This document shows positions 36,085-44,597 of a stretch of 47,838 bases of DNA, one piece after another (position 1 is the stretch's first letter; each line of letters opens with the position of its first letter). This stretch comes from Citrobacter youngae ATCC 29220. Its GTDB lineage: Bacteria; Pseudomonadota; Gammaproteobacteria; Enterobacterales; Enterobacteriaceae. The stretch is from assembly GCF_000155975.1 (NCBI RefSeq), contig NZ_GG730303.1, forward strand, positions 375,204 to 423,041, written 5' to 3'. The notes beneath the pieces were generated by a model that worked only from the letters and a program-made list of their open reading frames with translations, ran no database searches and was not told the DNA's origin. The translations under genes were made by a program, and so were the position numbers.

Positions 36085-36936
36085 ATGAGGATTAATCATT
36101 CTGCACCTTTAAACACCGTAGAAAAACGTCAATCACACTTCACTTCTCAGCTCTATGCCGATGTTCAGTCTCTCATCAAAAACACGGCACTGTTACCGGG
36201 GTCTACACATTCTACTGCTGAAACTCATCGCGCTGATATGCTGGGATGTTTCGATGTATTGAGCATGAACGGGAAGTGGAGCCAACAGCAGGGAGATAGT
36301 AGCAACAGAAATATAGCAGTAGGCATGCAGGCTACGTTAGAGACGGCACTATTGGCTTCATTGGCTAAAGATGTAAAGAGTCATTTGAATATCATTATCC
36401 ATACAAATAACCCACCTACACCTTTATGCGCGGATATCATATCTGATTCATTATTTAGCGCGAGTAACAAGAATGATCTTGCTGTCCTTTCGACAGTGAC
36501 GAGTCGCGTTTACACTGCCGCACAGTTTCTTAATGCTGGGTGTCAGGTAAATTTTTGTTCATTGTATGGATCGGAAAGGTCTTCGCCCGCAGAGCAAGAG
36601 TGTTTTGATAAGAAGATCGCTGATCATGCTGGTTGTTTTGCTTTACACACTCATGAAGATCCGCCGGTTGAGCTTTCTGGCGCAACCTATGTCTTTACTA
36701 ACGGCCAGGGAGATAAGCTAACGCTTGGTGTCAGAATTACTCAAGCAAATGTTTACTCAGAACAATGCTCATTATTTATTAGTAATGAAAAAAACAGAGG
36801 AAATGTCGAAAATTATTTAAGATCACTACACGATTATATTTCCCAAGTGTCTGCTAATCAGTGTATTGACTCAACGGTAAAAAACAAAATCGCAGTTTAT
36901 GAATTGATGGCATTACAACGTACGATTGGATACTGA
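36085..36936 (+). CDS. Unknown protein, candidate effector
   Basis: The ATG at 36085 follows TAAGGG by 6 bases and gives 283 aa; the 14 codons upstream are rejected. There is no signal peptide. The N-terminal 70 residues are polar (RINHSAPLNTVEKRQSHFTS), as in secreted effectors. A mixed alpha/beta domain follows, with eight cysteines, for example LGCFDVLSMNGKWSQ, NAGCQVNFCSLYGSE and HAGCFALHTHEDPPVEL. The Cys, His and Asp residues could serve a catalytic centre, but no known motif is met. I do not recognise the family. A strong terminator follows. Confidence 0.6.
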   Translation: MRINHSAPLNTVEKRQSHFTSQLYADVQSLIKNTALLPGSTHSTAETHRADMLGCFDVLSMNGKWSQQQGDSSNRNIAVGMQATLETALLASLAKDVKSHLNIIIHTNNPPTPLCADIISDSLFSASNKNDLAVLSTVTSRVYTAAQFLNAGCQVNFCSLYGSERSSPAEQECFDKKIADHAGCFALHTHEDPPVELSGATYVFTNGQGDKLTLGVRITQANVYSEQCSLFISNEKNRGNVENYLRSLHDYISQVSANQCIDSTVKNKIAVYELMALQRTIGY

Positions 36937-36942
36937 GAGTAA

Positions 36943-36995
36943 CAGCGAGTGCTGATGTGGTTCGTATCATCACTCGCTGCATTTTCTTTTTTGCT
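36943..36995 (+). terminator. Intrinsic terminator after the 283-aa gene
   Basis: CAGCGAGTG pairs exactly with CACTCGCTG (36971-36979) across a 19-base loop, and the stem is followed by ATTTTCTTTTTT. It lies between two convergent genes and ends the plus-strand transcript. It may also slow the minus-strand transcript. Confidence 0.85.
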
Positions 36996-37404
36996 ACTTG
37001 TTAAAGTATTGAAATAATTCAGCTACAACGTAGCTGAAAGCAGTAATTGCTTCCGATAATTCTTGCGGGCTTCCGCTGTGACGTGCATCAAGTTCAGTGG
37101 CTATTTCGAGATTACCTCCTTGGATAGTAAATCGGATATCCCCATCCCTGCTGAACAATATACCCATGGTTGCTGTGATTTCTAGAATGCTGGAAGGCAA
37201 TGTCGAGTATAATTTATGATTATGTTCATTCGTTATTATTGAACTTAAGGTAATGCTGCCATTTAAGCTACTAATAAAGATTGATTGCAGTTCAGAAAAT
37301 TCAATCACCACTGAATGACTAGCAACGATACCACTGGCTAGTGATATATCTCCACCAAAATCAACAATGATATCCTGAAGCAATTTCCCAATAATCATAT
37401 CCAT
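36994..37404 (-). CDS. CesT-family type III secretion chaperone
   Basis: The 136-aa acidic protein has the CesT/SycE fold signature: an N-terminal helix (IGKLLQDIIVDFGGD), a beta core with a YSTLPSSILEITATMGILFS segment, then LEIATELDAR and a C-terminal helix (LSEAITAFSYVVAELFQYF). Chaperones of this kind are dimers that bind the N-terminus of one or a few effectors. The gene is last in a four-gene minus-strand operon. It starts 20 bases after the 183-aa gene, which is its most likely client. Confidence 0.72.
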   Translation of the reverse strand: MDMIIGKLLQDIIVDFGGDISLASGIVASHSVVIEFSELQSIFISSLNGSITLSSIITNEHNHKLYSTLPSSILEITATMGILFSRDGDIRFTIQGGNLEIATELDARHSGSPQELSEAITAFSYVVAELFQYFNK

Positions 37405-37424
37405 TATAATTAATGCCTCATGTG

Positions 37425-37976
37425 TTATAGCACATTGGAATCTCTAAGTGGTGCAATAATGCCTATTAGTTTCTCAGTGATTTTAATAGCTTTTTTTCTT
37501 TCTTCAATTGTGAGTCCGTCATTCTTGTCTGAATCACCTAAATCCTTAAAAGAAATACTTTTACCTCCGTCGCTTGTTATTTTTGTATCATATAGTTGTC
37601 TTATGTCACTACATTCTTTTTGCTTACTTATTGGCATATTTGATAATATCCCAGTAATGTTGGTGACAACTTTCCTAAAGCTTTCAGTCTCCGGCGTTCC
37701 TTTTTTTAATTCGCTTATCAAGTTCTGTGCATTCATAGAGAAGCAACTTAGGCCAATATTGTACCCCACCTCATGCATATTGGATGTACCGGCATTGTTT
37801 GTGCATTTCAGTACGACTCCTTTAGTATGCCCTTGTAATTTAACAGCATCGCAAGCCTTTACGCCTTTTAGCTTGTTTAATAACATGTGAAACGAAAAAA
37901 AAGTCTTCGGAGAGTGACTTGCTGTGTTGATTTCATAGTCGTTACGCATGAACATTCGACTTACTTTACCTAGCAT
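37425..37976 (-). CDS. Unknown 183-aa protein, probable chaperone client
   Basis: The 183-aa soluble protein has no signal peptide. It has seven cysteines or so in its middle part (VKACDAVKLQ, LKCTNNAG, LSCFSMNAQN) and a helical C-terminus (TIEERKKAIKITEKLIGIIA). A fragment FKDLGDSDKNDGLTIEERKKA looks a little like a single EF-hand loop (D-x-D-x-N-D-G-x-x-x-x-E), which is worth testing. Position between ispG and a CesT-like chaperone suggests a secreted effector. I do not recognise the family. Confidence 0.58.
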   Translation of the reverse strand: MLGKVSRMFMRNDYEINTASHSPKTFFSFHMLLNKLKGVKACDAVKLQGHTKGVVLKCTNNAGTSNMHEVGYNIGLSCFSMNAQNLISELKKGTPETESFRKVVTNITGILSNMPISKQKECSDIRQLYDTKITSDGGKSISFKDLGDSDKNDGLTIEERKKAIKITEKLIGIIAPLRDSNVL

Positions 37977-37990
37977 AAGTATTACCTTTG

Positions 37991-39094
37991 TTATTTATTT
38001 TGACTATTGATCTTTTCAACGAGAGTCCTAATTTCATCTTCCAGTTCGTCTACAATACTTTGGTTATTAAAACGTTTTTTCTGTCTGATACCTTGTAAGT
38101 AAAATGCGCTGTTAGCCTTGCTACCCGCAACACCAATTGATGAGACTAGCGCTTCGCCAGGCCCATTCACGACGCAACCGATAATAGATACATCTAACGG
38201 TGTCACTATATCTTCCAGGCGTTGTTCAAGCTGATTGACGGTGCTAATGACATCGAACTCTTGTCTGGAACAGGTAGGACAAGCAATAAAGTTGATACCG
38301 CGAGATCGGATACGCAAGGATTTTAAAATATCGAATCCTACTTTTACTTCTTCCACTGGATTTGCCGCCAGAGAAACCCGGATCGTATCCCCAATGCCTT
38401 CTGATAAAAGGAGACCGATACCGATTGCTGATTTTACCGAGCCTGCTCTCAGTCCTCCAGCTTCGGTGATCCCCAGGTGCAAGGGTTGAGCAATCTCCTT
38501 GGCTAACAGGCGATATGAGTTTACTGCAAGAAAGACGTCTGACGCTTTTACGCTAACTTTGAAGTTGTCAAAGTCTAATTTTTCAAGAATATCAATATGG
38601 CGCATTGCTGATTCAAGTAACGCTTGTGGCGTTGGTTCTCCATATTTTTCTTGAATATCGCGCTCAAGCGAGCCTGCATTAATGCCAATACGGATGGGAA
38701 TGTTCAGATCCCGAGCACAGTCAACGACTGAACGGATGCGTTGCTCATTACCTATATTTCCTGGGTTAATTCGCAGGCAATCAGCGCCATAGGCTGCGAC
38801 CTGCAAAGCAATGCGATAATCAAAATGGATATCGGCAATTAACGGCACGTTACTCTGTTTTTTGATGGAATTGAACGCTTCTGCTGCAGCCATCGACGGC
38901 ACCGAGACACGGACTAAATCGGCTCCAGCGGCTTCCAGTGCGTGAATTTGCTGTACTGTAGATTTAACATCACAGGTATTAGTATTGGTCATCGATTGCA
39001 CTGTAATAGGCGCATTACCGCCGACAGGTACATTACCAACGAATATTTTTTTTGACGGTAGTCTGTGGGTAAATGTCTTTGCTAGTATGTTCAC
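37991..39094 (-). CDS. ispG: IspG paralogue (flavodoxin/ferredoxin-dependent HMBPP synthase)
   Basis: The product is close to housekeeping IspG (GcpE), which reduces methylerythritol cyclodiphosphate to HMBPP in isoprenoid synthesis. The TIM-barrel part has [25 protein letters not shown] and [10 protein letters not shown]. The [4Fe-4S] ligands are all kept: Cys272 and Cys275 in [12 protein letters not shown], and Cys307 and Glu314 in [12 protein letters not shown]. The GTG at 39094, with GGAG 10 bases upstream, gives 367 aa, against 372 in E. coli. A longer reading is unlikely. Chromosomal ispG normally lies near hisS, rodZ and rlmN; here it stands in an operon with T3SS-type genes, so it is almost certainly a second copy. 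Confidence 0.93.
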   Translation of the reverse strand: MNILAKTFTHRLPSKKIFVGNVPVGGNAPITVQSMTNTNTCDVKSTVQQIHALEAAGADLVRVSVPSMAAAEAFNSIKKQSNVPLIADIHFDYRIALQVAAYGADCLRINPGNIGNEQRIRSVVDCARDLNIPIRIGINAGSLERDIQEKYGEPTPQALLESAMRHIDILEKLDFDNFKVSVKASDVFLAVNSYRLLAKEIAQPLHLGITEAGGLRAGSVKSAIGIGLLLSEGIGDTIRVSLAANPVEEVKVGFDILKSLRIRSRGINFIACPTCSRQEFDVISTVNQLEQRLEDIVTPLDVSIIGCVVNGPGEALVSSIGVAGSKANSAFYLQGIRQKKRFNNQSIVDELEDEIRTLVEKINSQNK

Positions 39095-39128
39095 TATAAT
39101 ATATCTCCAATGATTTCGTGTTATCACT

Positions 39129-39677
39129 TCACACAGTTGATTCTTGACGATTAATATAATACTTAACGTGTTGTTCAATCTTCAGAATGTTCTCTTTAAA
39201 CTGGAAACGGCTTTGTTGATGAGCATTCAGGTGCGCTAGGACCTTTTGATATTCTGCGCGAGTTTTTTCTGCATTTTTGGCTGCATAATCAATACGCTCA
39301 AGGCAAGCGTTAAGTTTACCTTGAGCACTTGCTGTCGGGGTTATAGGTTGTTCATATATGATCTTTTTAAGGAGTGATATTTCATCTCTTCGATTGAAAA
39401 TATAGGGGTTCTCTGAGGTAGTATTCAGTATTTTTGCTTTCGATTCGGCCAGCAACGATAATGCTTTATGTCTATCCACATTCTTGTACAGAGAGGTGGC
39501 AAGATTTTCTTCATGTAAACTTAAAGCATCATCTTGTTTCATCAAGTTAGAAAGTATTTTATTGTAATCCTTAAATATCACCTGGATATCTTTAGTGTTT
39601 AATGCATGTCTCCGGATAGCTTTATTTTCGGTATCATGCATATGTAGGGCTTTTGATACGGATGCAATAGGATTCAC
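39129..39677 (-). CDS. Unknown 182-aa coiled-coil protein, first gene of the ispG operon
   Basis: It starts GTG at 39677 with AAGGAAA about 8 bases before it. The product is helical and highly charged, with long coiled-coil stretches ([60 protein letters not shown]). There is no signal peptide or membrane segment. It could be a chaperone, effector or SctO-like accessory protein. It is followed after 34 bases by ispG, and both would be co-transcribed. I do not recognise the family. Confidence 0.58.
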   Translation of the reverse strand: MNPIASVSKALHMHDTENKAIRRHALNTKDIQVIFKDYNKILSNLMKQDDALSLHEENLATSLYKNVDRHKALSLLAESKAKILNTTSENPYIFNRRDEISLLKKIIYEQPITPTASAQGKLNACLERIDYAAKNAEKTRAEYQKVLAHLNAHQQSRFQFKENILKIEQHVKYYINRQESTV

Positions 39678-39757
39678 GTTGTTTTCCTTGCTTGTGTGTG
39701 GATTAGCAATGTACTTTGAAATAACTGTTTTTGCGAGGGTAATTTGAGAGGTTGACG

Positions 39758-39862
39758 ATGTTAATTGCTATGTTAGTAGTCTGGTTCTGTGCTGAATTTA
39801 AATTTAATATACGCTATCGCCTGCTTATTGGATGTCTTTTGTTTTTTTATACACTTGGATAG
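39758..39862 (+). CDS. Possible small hydrophobic ORF (34 aa)
   Basis: In the 328-base gap between the divergent operons a 34-codon frame begins ATG at 39758 with GAGAGG 7 bases upstream. Its product has two hydrophobic blocks (LIAMLVVWFCAEF and LLIGCLLFFYTLG) split by FNIRYR. It may be a small membrane protein, a leader peptide, or chance. The rest of the gap must contain the promoters for both operons; I see no clear operator. Confidence 0.35.
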   Translation: MLIAMLVVWFCAEFKFNIRYRLLIGCLLFFYTLG

Positions 39863-40005
39863 TCCATTATTCCCCCTTGCTGGTCCTTGACTGTGGTTTA
39901 TCAAATAAAGAAACTACACAGGTTTGATTTTCATTACGTACGGACTTGAAGTATGTGATGTTTTTCTGAATTTTAACCGTTTAATCACTATTAAAAGAGT
40001 TAATC

Positions 40006-40611
40006 ATGTTTAAAAAAATATCGTGGTACAAAAAAAACATAGCTATTGTCATGGCTTGTTCTTCGCTTTCCGCTGCTGTGTGGGCGGGAGACGCTGATGT
40101 CGGTATTATTACTTTTACCGGGGGGGTGACTGCTGAGACATGTAAGATATCGACGTCAAATGGTACGGCGGCATCGAATATGACACTTGTTATGCCTGTT
40201 GTAGCAAAAGATGATATTAGCGCAGCAACAATTGATAGTGGCGGAGTAGGGCGAACTTTTTTCGATATCTCACTCAGTAACTGTGGCGCGGGGATTAATG
40301 ACGCAAAAATAGCATTCTCTTCGGAGCAGTTTGCCGATGTAACCGACGGTACGTTACGTAACGATGATACAATGGAAGGTGGTGCGAAAAATGTGAATAT
40401 AGTTTTGTTTAATAATTCAAATTCACAAACTTCACAGGTTATCATTGGTCGTCCTGATGATACCCCGCAAGATGCTATTTTGACTGACAGTAGCGGAAGT
40501 TTTTCCTTCGTAGCGGCTTATGTGCCAAGTGCGCAATACCAAAGCGGAACCAATGAAATCGTCCCAGGTAAGATCAGCACTAACGCAACATTCAGTATTT
40601 CTTATTACTGA
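40006..40611 (+). CDS. Fimbrial subunit, first gene of the chaperone-usher locus
   Basis: The 201-aa pilin has a signal peptide (AIVMACSSLSAAVWAG, cut near 27). The pilin cysteine pair is present (TAETCKIS and SLSNCGAG), with an N-terminal donor strand (DVGIITFTGGVTAET) and a C-terminal beta strand ending ATFSISYY. This is the usual pattern of type 1-like subunits. As the first gene it is likely the major subunit. GAGTTAATC precedes the ATG. Confidence 0.9.
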   Translation: MFKKISWYKKNIAIVMACSSLSAAVWAGDADVGIITFTGGVTAETCKISTSNGTAASNMTLVMPVVAKDDISAATIDSGGVGRTFFDISLSNCGAGINDAKIAFSSEQFADVTDGTLRNDDTMEGGAKNVNIVLFNNSNSQTSQVIIGRPDDTPQDAILTDSSGSFSFVAAYVPSAQYQSGTNEIVPGKISTNATFSISYY

Positions 40612-40643
40612 TTTACAGTAACGTATTCTGAGTGGCTACTATC

Positions 40644-41372
40644 ATGCGTTCACTACCATTTGCAATGTGCAGTCTCTTGTTCAGTCTGCTGCCAATTTAC
40701 GCCCAGGCCGATATCGTACTTTCAGGGACACGTATCATTTATCCTGAAGGCCAAAGTAGCGTTACGGTTCATCTTGATAATAAAGGTCAGCACCCATTGC
40801 TGGTTCAGACCTGGTTGGATGATGGGGAGGAAAATAAAGCCCCTGAACAGATTCAGACACCTTTCATTCTCACTCCGCCTATTACCCGAATTGATGCTGA
40901 ACATGGGCAAACCGTGCGTATTCTTTATACCGGTGGAAAATTACCAGAAGATCAAGAAAAGTTATACTGGTTTAATGTTCTGGAGGTTCCACCAAAAGAT
41001 AAGTCACATGCAAGCGAGAATAAGTTACAACTCGCTTTCCGTACAAGGATTAAGTTCATTTATCGACCTAAGTCGCTTAATGGGGATCTTGAAAGTGCAT
41101 TGAAGCAGGTTGATTGGGCCTTTAAGAATAAGGGGGGTAAGACTTTCTTATCGGCAAAGAATAACTCACCTTATTATTTATCACTGGACAATGGTGCAGT
41201 TCTTATCGGCGGTCAGAAATACACTGTAAATACAAGTATGCTCATCCCGCACGGAGAGGTTGATTTCCTCGTTACAGCATTTTCTTCTGCGGATATATCA
41301 AAGCATGGGAAGATAACGTATTCAGCGATAAACGATTTTGGCGGAGAGACATCGATGGAAAAAACGTTCTGA
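40644..41372 (+). CDS. Periplasmic fimbrial chaperone (PapD/FimC family)
   Basis: About 242 aa from ATG at 40644; a GTG at 40632 is possible. The signal peptide (PFAMCSLLFSLLPIYAQA) is followed by the PapD-like first domain (VLSGTRIIYPEGQSSVTVHL; LLVQTWLDDG). The motif LYWFNVLEVPPKD and the second-domain start LQLAFRTRIKFIYRPKSL are the family hallmarks. It folds subunits by donor strand complementation and delivers them to the usher. It follows the first pilin by a short gap. Confidence 0.95.
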   Translation: MRSLPFAMCSLLFSLLPIYAQADIVLSGTRIIYPEGQSSVTVHLDNKGQHPLLVQTWLDDGEENKAPEQIQTPFILTPPITRIDAEHGQTVRILYTGGKLPEDQEKLYWFNVLEVPPKDKSHASENKLQLAFRTRIKFIYRPKSLNGDLESALKQVDWAFKNKGGKTFLSAKNNSPYYLSLDNGAVLIGGQKYTVNTSMLIPHGEVDFLVTAFSSADISKHGKITYSAINDFGGETSMEKTF

Positions 41373-41441
41373 TTTTTATTTTTCTTTTATTTCCAATGTG
41401 TGAATGTTTCAAGTTTCCTATTTTAATGAAAGCTCTTAAAC

Positions 41442-41490
41442 GAGTAATGCGGCTTACTTGTGCAAGCAGGGCACCGTATTACTCTTTTTA
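41442..41490 (+). terminator. Intrinsic terminator between chaperone and usher genes
   Basis: GAGTAATGCGG pairs with CCGTATTACTC (one G-T pair) to make an 11-bp stem. A small inner hairpin (CTTG/CAAG) sits in the loop and TTTTT follows. It sits about 70 bases after the chaperone stop and 37 before the usher start, so most transcripts of the pilin and chaperone genes would stop before the usher. It probably sets a low usher level. Confidence 0.85.
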
Positions 41491-41526
41491 AACAAGGGAA
41501 TAAATACTCTTACTGTATTATTTTGA

Positions 41527-44500
41527 ATGAGCGTGGGCATGCATCAATTTTTTGATAAAAACAAAGAGCTATTGTCAATTGGAGGGGCGATTACTATTGT
41601 TTCGCTCCCATTGCTTATCTATATATTTACAGCGGACGGTGATGCCGCTGTAAAATCGGTCGCAGTAAATAATGAGAATGAGAATACACTAGTTGCTTCT
41701 CAAATGAGAATTAGTGCTATTTTGCGAACTGAGCCTCAACCTGATTCTTTATCTAAAGCAAAGGAACGAAAAAGCAACACGCAACCTGTGACATATGCAT
41801 CTGATGCTATTGTACGCAAGCGTAAAGACAGCCATCCTGCAGTGAAAGGTCAGGCCTTGGCAGGTAAGGCTGTAGATAATGATGTGGAAGGCTCAAATAA
41901 GCTCAGTACAGTGAGCCAACAACCAAAGGTTGAGCAGTTACCTCCAACAAAAACACTGTTGGCAATGCCTGCATCTAAATCCGATGAAGTTGTCCGGGCC
42001 GCATCTCCAGCAGCGAATAAAATGGACGGTCCAGCATTGCCGGTACAAGGAGAAGGCGCGCAGACTGCGTCTGTTGGCTCTGAAAATGTTGAATTTGATG
42101 CGCGATTTTTAAATGGTAATGCACAAGCTATTGATGTTAACAGGTATTCAAAAGGTAACCCTTTGACACCTGGTCGGTATAATCTCGATATTCTGATTAA
42201 TAAAGATCACATTCTAACTAGTATGGTGGTTTTTATGACCGGGGATGATGGGAATGTATTCCCTTGCGTCACTGAAAAAGTGCTGACGCAGTTGGGCGTA
42301 AAATACGATCTTAAAGGACATAAAGGCTTTGATAGTGGTGGGGACACTTGTTTTAATCTTCAGGCTGTTATTCCTGATGTTAAAATTGATTATAATTCAG
42401 AAAAACAAGAACTGAATTTGTTCATTTCGCAACTCTATCTTAATAGACAGCCTGATGGGTATATTGATCCTGCATTATGGGACCCAGGGATTGTCGCAGG
42501 TATACTTTCTTATGATGCCAATGCTTATCACTCAGCCTCTTCACAAGATACGAATGATAGCATTTATGCTGGATTGAAATATGGACTAAATTTAGGGAAT
42601 TGGCGCCTCCGTAGCCGAGGAAGTGTGAACTGGGAAAGTGGCGAAAATTCAAAATATAATAGCCAGGATGCCTATTTGCAAAGAGATATTGCCACTCTTA
42701 AATCACAGTTAATATTGGGGCAAAGTAGTACACGGGGAGATACTTTCGACTCAATTGCTGTAAAAGGGGTTCATCTCTATAACGATGACAGAATGCTTAC
42801 GAGTTCGGAAACAGGGTATGCCCCAGTAGTCAATGGGGTGGCAAATACAAATGCGAAAGTAACTATTCGACAAAATGGTAATATTATCAAGCAGTTAACC
42901 GTGCCTCCCGGACCTTTCGCCATAACAGATATTTACCCTTCCGGATTTGGTAACGATTTGGATGTTACGGTGACAGAAGCTGATGGTAAAGAACAACATT
43001 TTTCCGTGCCATTTTCTTCTGTTTCACAGTTATTACGTAAAGGGAATGTTCGCTGGGAAGCTGCTGTCGGTCAACTTGACCAGGAGGGTCTGTATCACCA
43101 GCCGAATGTTGCTACAGCTTCTGCTTACTATGGGCTAACAAACCAATTCACTGCCTATGCTGGTTTTCAGTTCACGGATGAACAATATTCTGAATTCTTG
43201 CTGGGCGGGGCTTTTAATACGTGGCTTGGCGCCATGGCGTTTGATGCTACGCAGTCCCGCGCAACGCTTCCAGGCCTTTCCCAATGGACGGGGAATAGCT
43301 ATCGGCTTACTTATAGCGAGCAGTTCTCACAGAGCCTGACGTCGCTTAATATCGCTGCATATCGCTATGCAACTGAACATTATTTATCGTTATCTGATGC
43401 AGTGAGTGTTCATGACCAACTGGAGAATACTCGTAACCAGCAAGACTGGGTGTTAAGCGATTATCAAAGAATTAAAGATAAATTACAGGTAAACATTAGC
43501 CAGCCTCTCAACTATCGTCAGCGTGATTATGGTTCACTATACGTCACCGGGAGCTGGAATAAATATTGGTCTGAAGAACACGACGTGCAGTATTCGCTGG
43601 GTTATAGCAATGCATTTTTCTGGGGGACCTATAGCATAACGGCGCAGCGCAGTTATGATCAAAATAATAATACAGATGATAGTCTGTATCTGAGTTTCAA
43701 TATTCCTTTGGATAATTTATCCCCGTCTTATAATAGCTCAACTGGTTTTTCAAATATCAATGTTGGGATGAGTAAGGACTCTAATGGCTCATCACAGATG
43801 GATACCAGTGCCAGCGGGAATACTGAAGATAATGTCTACAACTACAGCGTAAACGCTTCGTATGCAGCTGAATCCCAACAATCTGGTGACGATATTGCAC
43901 AAGTTGGAGGGTATGGTAGCTATAACAGTCGATTTGGGCCATGGAACGCATCTGTTTCGAGTAGTTCGGACGGCAATAAGCAAAGTTCGATTGGCGCAAG
44001 TGGCGGAATTGTTCTCCACCATGGAGGGGTAACTTTTGTCCCTGACAGTATTGATGCGGCAAACACGATGGCACTTGTCAGTGCTCCAGGAGCACAAGGT
44101 AGCCATGTTGGTTCGGGAAGTGGCGAAATCGATGGCAATGGTTACGCAGTGGTGACTAATTTATCGCCGTATCATCAGAACATGGTGAGTCTTGATATTA
44201 GTAAACTGGACGACTCTGTTGAATTAGAAAATACGGGTACATCTGTCATTCCTGATGCAGGCGCCGTATTGCTTGTTAGTTTTAAAACAAAAGTAGGTAC
44301 GCCCTATATTTTTGATTTATTACTTGATAACGGTGCATTTATTCCATTTGGTGCTGACGTTTATAACGACAAACACGAATGGCTTGGCAATGTTGGCCAG
44401 GGGGGGAAAGTATTCCTGCGCGGGATGAATCCGGTTGGCTCATTGACAATCGTATGGGGCAAAGCGCCTGGTCAGTCATGTACTGCGCATTATCATCTCC

Positions 44501-44565
44501 CGGAAGCGTCTTCAGAAGGGCATGCTAATACGTTACTACCTCCACTCACATGTAAAACCCCCTGA
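41527..44565 (+). CDS. Fimbrial outer-membrane usher with long N-terminal extension
   Basis: The 1012-aa protein contains a full usher from about residue 187: N-terminal domain (NVEFDARFLNGNAQAIDVNR), barrel with plug, and C-terminal domains ending with CTAHYHLPEAS and LPPLTCK. Ushers are usually 800-870 aa. Before the usher part stands an extra segment. It has one strong hydrophobic helix at about 14-35 (LLSIGGAITIVSLPLLIYIF) with no clear cleavage site, then about 150 residues of Lys/Ala/Pro/Ser-rich linker. The helix may be an uncleaved inner-membrane anchor, or a signal peptide cut after ADGDA. No strong ribosome site is visible before the ATG. Confidence 0.9.
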   Translation: MSVGMHQFFDKNKELLSIGGAITIVSLPLLIYIFTADGDAAVKSVAVNNENENTLVASQMRISAILRTEPQPDSLSKAKERKSNTQPVTYASDAIVRKRKDSHPAVKGQALAGKAVDNDVEGSNKLSTVSQQPKVEQLPPTKTLLAMPASKSDEVVRAASPAANKMDGPALPVQGEGAQTASVGSENVEFDARFLNGNAQAIDVNRYSKGNPLTPGRYNLDILINKDHILTSMVVFMTGDDGNVFPCVTEKVLTQLGVKYDLKGHKGFDSGGDTCFNLQAVIPDVKIDYNSEKQELNLFISQLYLNRQPDGYIDPALWDPGIVAGILSYDANAYHSASSQDTNDSIYAGLKYGLNLGNWRLRSRGSVNWESGENSKYNSQDAYLQRDIATLKSQLILGQSSTRGDTFDSIAVKGVHLYNDDRMLTSSETGYAPVVNGVANTNAKVTIRQNGNIIKQLTVPPGPFAITDIYPSGFGNDLDVTVTEADGKEQHFSVPFSSVSQLLRKGNVRWEAAVGQLDQEGLYHQPNVATASAYYGLTNQFTAYAGFQFTDEQYSEFLLGGAFNTWLGAMAFDATQSRATLPGLSQWTGNSYRLTYSEQFSQSLTSLNIAAYRYATEHYLSLSDAVSVHDQLENTRNQQDWVLSDYQRIKDKLQVNISQPLNYRQRDYGSLYVTGSWNKYWSEEHDVQYSLGYSNAFFWGTYSITAQRSYDQNNNTDDSLYLSFNIPLDNLSPSYNSSTGFSNINVGMSKDSNGSSQMDTSASGNTEDNVYNYSVNASYAAESQQSGDDIAQVGGYGSYNSRFGPWNASVSSSSDGNKQSSIGASGGIVLHHGGVTFVPDSIDAANTMALVSAPGAQGSHVGSGSGEIDGNGYAVVTNLSPYHQNMVSLDISKLDDSVELENTGTSVIPDAGAVLLVSFKTKVGTPYIFDLLLDNGAFIPFGADVYNDKHEWLGNVGQGGKVFLRGMNPVGSLTIVWGKAPGQSCTAHYHLPEASSEGHANTLLPPLTCKTP

Positions 44566-44597
44566 ATATTAAGAAGGCATAGCGCCGAGGATGTTAT

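Noticed and set aside
37991..39178. 395-aa reading of the ispG paralogue
   Set aside because: The 28 extra residues have no IspG counterpart; the GTG at 39094 has a ribosome site and gives the usual length.
43781..44138. Several minus-strand open frames inside the usher gene
   Set aside because: Overlapping antisense frames without motifs; the usher frame is unambiguous.
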